From: Phoronis australis
Lineage: Eukaryota > Phoronida > Phoronidae
Reading direction: 5' to 3'
DNA: 64,000 nucleotides
NCBI GenBank assembly: GCA_002633005.1
Contig: NMRA01000304.1
Span: 89,200 to 153,199, forward strand
Shown: in pieces, positions 1 through 12,300 of the stretch
Numbering within the stretch: the stretch's first letter is position 1
How the letters are laid out: each line of letters begins with the position of its first letter
Translations under genes and position numbers: made by a program
The notes under the pieces: model-generated
Told to the model about the DNA's origin: nothing
Seen by the model: the letters and a program-made list of their open reading frames with translations, nothing else
Databases searched by the model: none

Positions 1-56
1 CTTGTAATGGGTAAGGATGTTTTACCATGAGAAATTGAGAGCAGAAAACAACTCAC

Positions 57-325
57 TTTGAGAAACTATCTTCCAGGTTAAACACCTCTTCAATGTTACG
101 TTCTTTGGTGTCGGTCGAGGTATCATTGACCTGTACCAGTGGTTCATTCGAGGTATCGCTGACCTGTACCAGTGGAACAGTTAAGGGACTAGAACACGGT
201 GAACTCAATGACTGACTGCAAGGGCTAGACGTAGGAGTGCTATCAAGAGATGATCTCGGTAACCCGGGGTGAGGAGCTTGAAAGATGGGACTGTCGGTGT
301 TGATACGGACCACGTCAGGATTTTT
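57..325 (-). CDS. LDLRAP1: LDLRAP1 coding exon 6 (Ser/Thr-rich linker and acidic AP-2 motif)
   Basis: Acceptor attccag, donor TCAAA|gtgagt, phase 2 at the end. It encodes KNPDVVRINTDSPIFQAPHP, a Ser/Pro-rich linker, a two-fold 11-residue repeat (PLVQVSDTSNE, PLVQVNDTSTD) and EEVFNLEDSFSK. The last piece matches the acidic-then-Phe beginning of the appendage-binding motif in ARH (DDGLDEAFSRLAQ in human). The rest of the motif lies outside the window. Confidence 0.82.
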
Positions 326-3300
326 CTGGAATTAGAATTGAAATAGGTTGATTTTGGTATGGAGAATCTGATAACAGAAAAATATCTAAATAAAACTGGT
401 CCTAACAACAATAATATACAGTTCTGAGTCCTCACTTCCAATAACGAGGTGATGTCACTCAGCAAAATTGGGGCTGCCAATATTTATTTGCAGTAATTGT
501 GTTTTATTAAAGGCTTAGGCCTCATAGCCATACTGTCCACTTAACAGATGTATTTTCCAAACGTTCATGAAAATACTTAAGGGAACTCTGAAACACAAAA
601 GCAAGAACAAAGCTCTAAATCTGCCAGCAGGGGGCAACAGTGCAGCCAGATCCATCTGTAAGTTGTTGTCACCCATTGTCACGCTCACCAAAATACATTT
701 GCCACAATGATCCTGCAAGGGGTTTAAGTTCAGACAGATGGACGCTAGACAGTTATGATGGCAATACGTGGTCTTACACACACTTGTGACCGCATAAAAA
801 AGATTCAATTCTGATAAACAAATTTCTTTATCGACCAATATCGCAAGCGCATTGAATAAATGTACTCAATTCAGGCGTTATTCTTAGGTCCTTCTCCCAA
901 ACTTGAAAAAGGTTCACATACCACATTATCACTTAGTTCTTTTTCCTTGTCATTGGCAACACTGAACGCCTGAGCAACCGTCAGAGTGACGGCATGAGCC
1001 ATTTTTCGGTTATCACATAAAAATGCATGGCATTCCATCGTTTCATTCTCTGTATTCCTTACAATGAAGGCAAACACCTTTTCGTGATGTTTGTCAGCTG
1101 TGCAAAAACATATCCTGCAAACAAGTGGAAAAGAATGTTCAAGCATAGCTGCAGAAGAAAATAATATAATACACCGACCAATGCAACCATCAACCAATGA
1201 GGGTAAAGCATACATTTTACACAAACTGTTTCAAGAGTTCCAACGGTGTTACAAAAGGTCACCCCCTAACAATTCAATAATGCGCTGAATTCTTGTCCAG
1301 CATATATTAATATTTGACTATACTGACACCCATTTATTTCGTGAAAAAAAAAGAAATTTGAAAATAGCGATTTGCACATTTCTCAATTACAATTTTATAA
1401 ATGGCACAGTTTATAGTAGAAGTGCCCAACCCAATTTTGTGTTTATTTGTCACTGGGCCCCATTTACAGGAGCATGCAGCTACCGTGTCCACCCACGTAG
1501 ACATGCTGATATCTAATTACAGTTTAGAGCGAGGTAAATGAAAAGTAACATGTGTAATAATGAGCTTATAAAGCTTTGTACAATTAAAGTTGCTTTCATC
1601 CTGCTTAGCTGGCTAAAATTAAAATCGAATTAAGCCTTCTACTCTCATAAAACCAGTCTCCAAATATTCTTCACTGTCATCGAAATCCATTTTCCTTACA
1701 AACTCAAGTCACAGGCAAAGCACACATGCACCATTTTCGAATTAGCAATTTTAAAGTTGGCCACCAAGAACTTGGAAACCATCAGCTACTCATGAAACAT
1801 TCTGCATGTCCTGGGACCGTAAATTCAAATGCGATTTTTGTTTAGCCAGCTACACTGAGTGAGATGCAGCTTTAACTAACAAAACTCTGTACAAGCATGC
1901 ATTTCAAATACAGCGGCGCGGGTCTAAATGCGTGTCTTCAATGGATATCAGAATTCACGGATCACCAATTCAATACTGTGAACAAACAGAATTTTCTGCT
2001 TTAAAGTGAAAACTTAGCATTAATACGTTAACAGAAAGTAGCCAGCAGCAACATGGTCAAGTAATATGTAAAGTTACCAAAGGAGTGATGGTTGCAACAT
2101 TAAAGGGTACCGTCCTAGGGGGTCCCTCATATTGACAAGGTACTCGTAGGCGTGCACCAAAAATTGCTGAGAGACACCTATTGCGAGTGCCAGGTCAGTT
2201 AATTCCCATCCCCTTTTGCGGAGTAGATTTTTCTGCCTCACCCCCCTTGGCGGAGTAGTACTTTTCTGCTCCAACCCTTTCGAGGGATGAAATAGAAATT
2301 TTTGGACACTGCGTGAGTCCCACAAAACTTGCTGAACAAGTATCGTCTACCCGCAATTTTTGATACACACTTGAGGGCACCTTTTCCATATAAGTGACCC
2401 CCCCCCCCGGGAGTACTGTATGCAAATGCTAAATGCTCCTGATGAAGCTACATACCTGTCGATGGATACCTGACTAATGGTGTAATCTCTTGTGAGGTCT
2501 ATAACTTCTATTCCACTGGATGAAATCTTCAGAGATGCTTTATCAAGCTTGTTGCCCTTAGATTTAGCCTGGCAATAGAAAGAGTAGAAACACTATGAGG
2601 CAAAGTGATGACAAACAAGTGCTCATGAAAAAATCAGACAGTATTTTTGGCAGTCAGTTTTTAAAATATGTTTGCAGGCATACTACCATGATTGAACTAA
2701 CAATGGTAGGCTCCCTACCTTTCAGGCTGCACGGGAGTACTCAGTAACATCCATCATTTTCTCATGAACAGATTCTTTTGTGACATGATTTATGTCCTTT
2801 CGTATTCACACCATTCTTGAATATACATTTCTTTTCACGCATTCCTTTCTCATGGACAGGACTACTCCGGAGAAAAGAGCAATACGAACGAGAAAGCCTG
2901 AACAGTCTATGACGGAGGGAGGAATATTGTCGTACCCGAATATGTGGACACATGTCAGAGTTAAACTCTGTCCTGTGTAAACACACCGACACAAACTTAC
3001 CTAAAAACATTAATGAGACCTCTTCCCCAATGCTAAAATCTCACCACTTTCCGACAAAAAAATTGGTTCTAACAATGTTATGAATGACACAAGTATTGAA
3101 CACTTTGTCTGATGGTGGCTGGGTTACAAAACATGTAAAAGCCCTTAATTTGATACTACATACATAATGGCTTAGTCCTGTGGGATAGGTTTTCCCGATA
3201 GCGGTGATCGGGAACTGGGGTTACAATAATGTTGTTAACAGTTTGAAAGCGAAAATAAGAGAAGAAAGATGGCTAACTAATGTTTACATATAGTCCAGCG

Positions 3301-6300
3301 CTCTTAATGACTGCGTTCATGTGATGAGCCCAATGTCATTCAGCAATTCGTGTAGTAAATAACGCGTCTGATGCTAACCAATATTTTGAAAATACTATTT
3401 GCAAACGACATTCATCAAATGCTGTGAAGATGTGTTTTTTATGAAATATTGTCACCAAAAAAATTTTGAATGTAGAAGACCGGACTTGCAGAGAAATTGT
3501 AGATTTTTAACTTTCACCTGCTCAATCACAAGGTGTAGCAGCTGTAAGCTTTGAACCGCTTAACCACAGCATTGTGTACCAACACAATAAGCTTGTTTTG
3601 CAAAGTTTAGTAGAGCGTGATTCCAAATCAGACTGAGGTTTTTGAAAATTTCTTGGTTTTAACAGTCCACCTGGGAATGGTACGGAACGCGTACTTCAAT
3701 GAAAAAGATGACAAAACAAAATTTCACGTCGGCATTAATATGCCCTAAATTGCACTATTTTACTGCAATCTCTATTTAAAGTGTAACGAACCAGGTTACT
3801 TGGCATCACCAAATATATTTCACACCATTCCTGGCCATGGCAGGAAATGCTTTCCATACCAAACTGACCACTGAGGACAATGGCGAGAGAGTAAAACAGT
3901 GTTAAAATGCCACCAGTTTTGATAGGATTAACCAACCTTTCTATGTCTGGGCTGCTTTAAAGCCAATAACAGCTTTGGAGTATGCCATTGTAATGTCCAA
4001 GACATGTGGAAGAAAGTATATCATATATACCTAAACAAAAATTGACGACTGCAGCAAACTCGAATTCAAAAGAAGGCACCAACGTTAAAGGCACGCAAGA
4101 AGGCTGGCATTCACTAAAATAATATTTTAGGTCACAATCTCATTATGCTCTAGCTCCCATGTCTGTGATATTTTAACACTTTCTCACACAAACAATTCCA
4201 TGTGGATAGGAATCAAAAGTGCACAACCTCAGTAAAAATACAACAATCTTCCCTTCCTTGCACTGTTGCCAAATATCGTTACTTCTCTATTAGTGCACAT
4301 GTCGATAACTTGGCTGCAGCAGCTAGCGGGAACTCGAACACCCAAATGTTGTTTTTATGGTATTAACAAAGAATAAACGGACTGATGATCATCAACTATA
4401 ATTGCCTTAATCTTTTCTGTTTGAGAATTTTGACAAAATAAAAAATTCACTTGACCAACATGTTGTGTGCTACTAGGTGAAAATAATAAAGTTTCTTCTA
4501 GTTAGAACAAAAATGTCTGAACAGTTTTATTCTATCTAATTTTCAACAAGAGAAAACAAGAAGACAATTATAGTCTGGTTGCCATCAACGAACACACCAA
4601 TAAAATTTTAAACATTTTTGGCAAAACAGTGATCGCTTAAACAAAAAAAAACGACACTGGTGGCCATGACTTTTGTTCGAATTCAAGGGAACATTATCGT
4701 AACTACCACACACAACAAGTGGTGGCAGGTATGTTTGTTTACCCTGGCATATTTTTGGTATGACAAAGTTTACATTAGCTTACCAAATCTAACTGAGCCT
4801 ACCAGTGCAAATATCTCGTATTACTGAAAGTCCATACCTTGTAACTCTAGTGGACAGAAGCATTATTTACATAACTTTTATTATCCACCACTGGCGTTGA
4901 AGCTCAAGACAACATATTGATATGTGGAGGCAATCAGTACTAGGGAATCAATTAGTGTTGGGTTGATTTCTTCAAAACATTTATGCATATATGCACAGAA
5001 AATAATCAATTCCTGGTCGAGTGTCCACAACCGACAGGCATCACTTCTATAGTATCAATTTATGTGCCACAAAATGTGCTTGACAGAAAATAGTAAATCA
5101 TTAATTAGTACAAGAAATATGGTAAATTAAATTAAATTTTCTCCAATTCGAATAAAAATAAAGGTCAAAATGATCATATATTTTATTTTCCAAAATGCTC
5201 ACTACATAGCAAAAAAGGTTCAACATTTCATTGAGTGTTAGTTGATGACAAGCCATACTTTCTCACGTGACCTGGAATGTGTTACGACGCGACTGGTTAA
5301 TAACACCGAGTATGTAATTCTTTTGATATTACATGGGCGAATCACAAAGTAGTGCCAAGTGGAAATCCATGCGCCTTACATTTTGTCATCTGCAAAACAC
5401 TAAACCAACCAAACACGAGCCAACCAAACAATGCCGAAATTCCGAGAAGGTGACAAGGTTATGATTGGCAAATCATGTGTCGCAACTATATGTACTACCA
5501 GTCAGACGGAGATGTAAAGAACTTCTTAAATGGACCCATCTTCAATGGCGAATTCGATATCCACTTTCATTCAAACGGAGACAAGCCCCAACTCAAGAAA
5601 TGCAGCTAGACTGTCTAGCTGTGCTGTCTCAAAGTCAATTCAGTGCTCACGCACGGAAAAGTCGGAAAAGTCGTGCTGACTGTTATTTATAACATTTGCA
5701 AAGTTTTAATGTTACAGCTTTAAAGATCATTTATTAGATTCTAACTTGAATATTTGCCACGAAAGCTGAATGCAAATTGTTAAGCTTAAAATATAACAAA
5801 ATTAACAAAAAGTAACTGAATTACTTTACATTGTGCAGGCATGTCATGTGGAGAATTTCTCACTTACACTGGTGACCATTCTGATTCCCTAAGCCCCAGA
5901 CAACTTTAAGATGCCTATTCAGCACGCCCTTTGTATTGATGTAGATCTGAGCTAATGAAGTGGAAAGGTAATTGCTAGCATTACAGAGTTATAGCCTGCA
6001 ACTCTGGAGAGTAATTCTAACTTGGTACATTATAAATTAAACGAAATGACTAAAAAGGTTAACTTGTGTTTGTCTTCACAAACGGCCACTTCTTAAAGGA
6101 ATGATAAGTTTCATATTGGTTTTCATTATTTAATCTTTAATGCTTCTGCCCACTTGCTCTTTTTCTTACAGGAAACGGGTTGATAACCTTTTATCTAAGT
6201 TTTGAACTTGAAGTACCAGTACCAAAACAGTGGTAGATTTTGATCGCCAGCTAAACTTAAGTAGTTAAGTTCATTGTGAGCCCATCCCTAAACTTACCAC

Positions 6301-9300
6301 ATTACAGGTATACTAAACATTTCACGTGTCATTAAAGTTTAATCTTGATTAGAACTTAAATCATAAAATATATACAAAAGTGCAAATATGGTGATAACAA
6401 ACTGAAGATTGGGAATCTCTGGACAATTTGGGTGGCACTGACTATATAGCTCACAGCCAGTCCTAAGGTGCCAAAGACCAATTCATAGGGCAGCCTTTCC
6501 CATTTCAAATAATAACAAGTCTTCCAAAAATACAATACAATACAAAATGGAGCTTTGGGTCCTTCAAACTTGGATTTCATGAAGGAATTATCTTCAGACC
6601 ATGTTGTGCACATTACAATGAAACAGATTTGGAGGAGAAAATCATTTATCCAAGGTTTCCACAGGACTAGGAAACGATACACAACCTAAATGTAAAATGT
6701 AGAGTGGCACTGGCAGAAAACAAGGCAATGCAAAGTAATTTCAAAATAAGAGTCATCCTAGTGTTTCCATACATCTTATACCTACATGTTTATCTATTCA
6801 AAAGCAGCAATTCGGGGAATTATTAACAAGTATGAGTGATGAACTTAACAGTTTTGGGAGCCTGATAGGCATGGGTGTAAGGTGGACTTAGTACCATTCA
6901 CAATTATAGTGCTTCCTTGTACCATAAGTATCCAAATTTTATGTATAAATAAAGGTAATAAAATCAATTTAACTAAAGCGCCATCCACACACAGACTTAC
7001 CCTAGAACAAATTGGTACTCCTAGAACCAAGTTGTTGCTGGCTTTGGAGGTTGTGTGGAGGCTATTTGAACTAGTGCAACTTACTTCAGTTGTGACAATT
7101 TACTCCACCTTAGGTGAGATAACTAGTTCTGCGGTAACTTGCACCACTTCTAATCGCTGTGTGGCCACAAACCTGAGGCAAGGTGGAAGTAATTATCAGC
7201 TGCGGCTACAAATGGATCTTCTTTTGTGTGCTGCAACAGCTGTTCATTGTCATTCAAGAAGCGGCAACTTCCACCTTACCGCAGTTATCTAATGTGTGTG
7301 TGTGTGCGTGCGTGCGTGCCTGTGTGGGTGTGTGTGTGGGGGGGGGGGGACAATCCACTTTAAGTGGGGTAAGTCGCACAAGTGCAAGTTGTTCTAGGCT
7401 AGTCTGTATGTGGATGGTGTTGGATAGCAAAAGTTGAGTTCATTTCGTTGTACTGTGAGCGATATTAAATGGTTAGTGGGTGCATTTATATTTCTGCAAT
7501 TTCCAAACTTGCAACAGTTACTATGGAAATCCTTCACCTCTTAAGCACACAAATGGCAGACGAATGGAATTTAGTTTTCTTAAATTTTTCAACAAGAATA
7601 TAAATAAAAATCAAGAAAATTGTTGTCAATCAACAGTTTAGTTTGCACTGTGTAGGAGCCGTAAAACAAAATGTAGTTATCAGAACCAAGGCTATCAGTG
7701 TATGAAAAACATTATTTTCGTGTGAAATCAAAATTGACGAATTATTGTTAAACAAACTTATTACAGTGATAAAGCTATGTGGTCCTTGAAAACAAAATTG
7801 GTAACTTGCAGGAAAACCACATCTGTTTTCAATGCAGAATACTAAAGTGTTTTTGATGTTATGTTTAATCAAAATATAAATTCCTGGTTATCATAAGATA
7901 TATATTTTCCCATGTTGATTATTGCTACCCTGGAGGGAATATGTACAACAGAAATAGCCGTGAACAGTCCAGCAAAAAGCGTGCATCTTTGATCTGTCTT
8001 CACTTTCGTTAAGACAATGAAAATCTCAGTCAGTCCTTCTTGTTTGCTCAATGCAAGTGAATCCAGAACCAAGATTGTTAGGTCGTTTACGCCCCATTGT
8101 ATTGTTTCATGGTAAATGTACATGAAGGGGACAAAAATTATCACTAAAAATTTCTTTAAGGCATACATCTGAATTTTTTACAAAAGATAAAATGAAAACT
8201 GATTGATTTCCCTTTAAGGATACACAGAAACTTCAAAAGCGCACAACCATTCCCCTTAAAATCACTGAAAACCCTAGATAGAATCTTGTTATTTTAGCAC
8301 ACAATATGTCGGAGAGGTGGGATTTCATTTAAAGGAATTTTCCCACAAAAGAACATGGAGAAAATTCTACATTCTTGATGGCATTTTGTGCACTGCACAG
8401 ATGTCATGAAATGTCATTAACTTATGAAATCAGCTAAAGGTTAAATATCAAACCTTATTTTAGTGATTTCCATTCTAACTCATATACCAAAAACACGATA
8501 TGTCAACTAGTAAGTATACATTTATACATTTTCTGAAAGAAAAAATATCAGAGATTATAACGTATGTTTTATAGTAATGTGCCATTATTATTATTACACT
8601 ACTGCCTTTTTAGTCAAAATTTAATTTTCAAGAAAGATACATTCACGGCAAAGTAAACCTTGGCTGATTTAAATGAAAACCTTTTTACATGAAAACTTGA
8701 CAATTTACCTAAAAAAGCTGTTAGGAATCTTCGATTACTAATTTAGTTTTGTTTTGATGCCAAATGAACTCGCAAAACGTAGGGAATTTTAATAAAAAAT
8801 AGCAGTCCTACTTGTCTAGAAGAGGTATTTAGCTAGACATAATCTGAAATACATTTTATCGTAAAAGTCCCAGTTTTTGTGAATAAAGTTTGAGATGCAA
8901 AATGGAATGTCAATTTTTGAAATTATTCTTTTCCCTGTACTGAAAAATTACCACATTTATGAAATTATTGAAACACATATCTGAGTCACTACTCTCCAAG
9001 ATAAAAAACATAATCTGAACACAGTCGACAAAACTCACACAAGTCATTTTGCAAAAATGCCACTGAAATTGGGCGATAAAAAGTGATCATGATTGCTGGA
9101 CCCAGGTGCAGGAAGTCTGATGAATCCCCTAATGTTATCATAGCTGCTGAGCTAGATATAAATGTTGATTAAAAATTGAAGGCATTGCGTATGAATAACA
9201 CAGCTTGTGTTTTACACTATTTTGGCCAAAGCTTCTGTCTATGTCCAAAATGAGGAAAACGCGCCTTTACATGAAACACTTGAAAAAACAAGAAAAATTT

Positions 9301-12300
9301 AGTTGACCTAATCTTGATAGATCATGTCGAGATGATTTCAAGACAAACCAGTAAGTGAGGAGAACTTACATAGAAACATCAAATTAATAGCTGCATTTCG
9401 TCTCGCTCAGCTGGCTCAAAAGCAAAAATCGACTTAAGCCTGTAATTCTCATCAAATCTGTCTAATAATACACCTTACCATGACAGGATCTGAATCTTTT
9501 ACAAAAAAAAAGAAAATGGAAATTATCAACAACTCAAGAAAATGCTTCAGAGTTTGTTGGGGTAGGCCAACCCTAAAATTATGAATTTGAAAATGGTGTG
9601 TGTAGGCATTGACTGGAGTTGGTGACAGACATAGAATCTTACCACGGCAAGGAATGAGACCGATTTGATGAGAGTGATAGACCTAATTCAATTTTAATGC
9701 AAAGTGCAACTTTAAGACAATGAACCTGTACAAGTACCACTTACCTGCTAAACGTTTACGACACAGCCGAATTATTTAGTAAGGCCTTTCATGCAAGTAT
9801 TTCATAGAATTTTTATTTGGGTGAGCAAAGCTAATAATTATGTAATTTTTGTACAAACTTCCAAGATTCAGGGAAAAACCACGAAAAAGACTCATATGAA
9901 TGGCCAAAATGTGCAATTAGGCTAAGGAAATAGTAATTTTTTTACCACAAAAAATATCAATACACTAGTTTAACTCAGTTTCAAAAATGTTAGTTCACCA
10001 TGGCAACCATTTATTAATAAAGATACCTTACCATGACAACTATAGTCTTGACAGCGTCCGAGCTGATGCCACTCCCATAACTCTGCCCCTCAGGTAGTTC
10101 ATCAACCAGCGTACTGCCGATATATTTCAGATGAAAACCAACTCCATCGATGATTGGATCCTCCGCTTGACCCCACTGATCTTCAGGGACTTCTGTTGAG
10201 AAACAAAAATGACCTCCTTAGCCACAAGTGTGAAGAGAACAATTATTTATGATTTCTCAGCCACAAGTTATTTGGCATGGCTTCACCAGGCTTGAAGAAT
10301 ATATTTGAAATGTTTGCCCAAGGCTATATTTTTCAACCAAGGTAAAAGACCACATTGTCTTTATGAGTGTGTTGACCTTGAACAAATTGATAGAATACGC
10401 ACGCACGCACACACACATGTATCGGACATTTTATTTGCAAGTTACAAAACTCAAGAAATAACATCATAGGTCAGTTCATGATTATTTCCCTTTGGAAAAA
10501 CTATTCACCTCATTTTTCCAAGATACAATTACTTACATGTTGGTCGGGAGCTATTGTAATGGTTTCTGGACTGTTTTAAGCACCCCAAGAAATTAAAACT
10601 AGACACTGAATAATTTGTAAAAGGATCCACTATGTCACTGGAGCTCCTATGCACAGGGTTCAAATGAATGTTGTGTGCACTAATGACGTACTCTACCATT
10701 CAAATTTCACTGCATTCATAAGGCACAGGCACCTCTCCCCTCAGGTGAACGAGGGCCCTGGCTTTGGTTACAATGACTGAACTATGCAGAGAAGTAATAA
10801 GTAAATGCCAACAGAGTGGAAAATAAAGAAGCTTGAAATTGGGCAGAAGAGTGTGACAGGAGATCTTAACAACCTTATGAAAAAATGGCCATCATAGAAT
10901 ATCATTCCACAAGAGCAAAAAAGAATTTGCTGTTCTATGGGATAGCAGAAATACAGTACGAGGAAAGTGGAAAAAAAACGAGTAGCTGCTTAAAAAACTT
11001 TTTAATTTTTTATATGTAGCAAAAAGTTTGCTAAAAAATCTCAATTTCCAAATGTTCGTAAACTTTATTAAATTACATCCTGAAGAAAATACAGTATTTG
11101 TTGACTAGAGATTTAATGTTATTCTTTGTAAATGATGTAGACTGTACTGGTTCACGTGACGTGTAACTATAATGCTACAGCTTAAATAAACTTAATTCAT
11201 TAATAATGTTAGATTTGCGAGTGTACACAGACTCAGGGTGCTAAGAGAGATGGAAAACCATGTGTAGCAATTCCAAAGTTATCTTTTAACATTGACAGAA
11301 TGAAGGTCTTGTTAAGCAGGAAAAAACTACATGGGGTGAGGGGACTGATATTTGGATACAGGAAGATTTTCCACTACGGTAACTTGTTTAATTCCGAAAC
11401 CTGCATTTAAACTAGCTTAAAGTCAAGAATATTCAAGATAAACTGTTGATCAACAGTCAGTTACACTACACAGACGATCAGCATCAATTACCCATCAATC
11501 TGGTGTCAGAAGTAACATAGAGAACTGCTATTAGCAATGCCAGTTTATGTTTCGATATCACTTCTTAAGGTATTGTTTCTACAGCATCACCAAATTTCCT
11601 CTTCCTACTGTTGAGTTATGATTGGTCCAATGTATGTTGCTATGGATACCTCATGGAGGAAGGGCTTACTCACTCAACAAACACTTGGCTGTGGTTTTAT
11701 ATAACTGCATGGGTTCATTTGGTTATGAATATCGGCCAACAGCCAGCATGAGATCCAGACTTCTATTGGGTTGTCTTATCGTGGTTGATAGAGTTTCCTC
11801 TGAGTGCATGAGGTAGAATGTGCCAGATTGTTACTAGGCAACAGTGGTCTAAACTGGTCTGAGCCTTTTGTTATACACAGGCTGCACTTGGTTGACTTGG
11901 CAGATTCCACTGGGAAAACCAGCTAAGGCATCTCTCTGAATGGTCTATAAGCCAGAAGTAGTCAGAACCAATAAGACGTCTTGGCCAGGTGACCTATCAG
12001 AACCGGCAAAGGCAATGATGCACAGCCTTAGAGTGGAAGTCAAAATCATAATCATTGTGTCAACTATTTTTATGTCATGAATATAATATTGTCGCAGTTA
12101 ACTGCCTGGGACTCGGAGAACCTACTATGCAAAAAGATGTCGTTCTTAATTCAATATGCAATCAAAGGCATGTTCTATATTATTTTCATGACAAACACTT
12201 TTTGGAAGTTTTACAACCATATATTGCAAGTTAGTGGAGATACAAATGTATTTCAATTCCTTTTAATGTAACACTTAAAGTAGTGCCAACAGTTTAGTTT

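Noticed and set aside
5465-5692. 75-codon plus-strand open frame in the long LDLRAP1 intron
   Set aside because: No family resemblance, no splice context, and composition like surrounding intron.
6882-7437. Overlapping plus-strand open frames up to 136 codons
   Set aside because: The second runs through the GT microsatellite and poly-G tract, the first shows no recognisable protein, and both are in an intron on the opposite strand.
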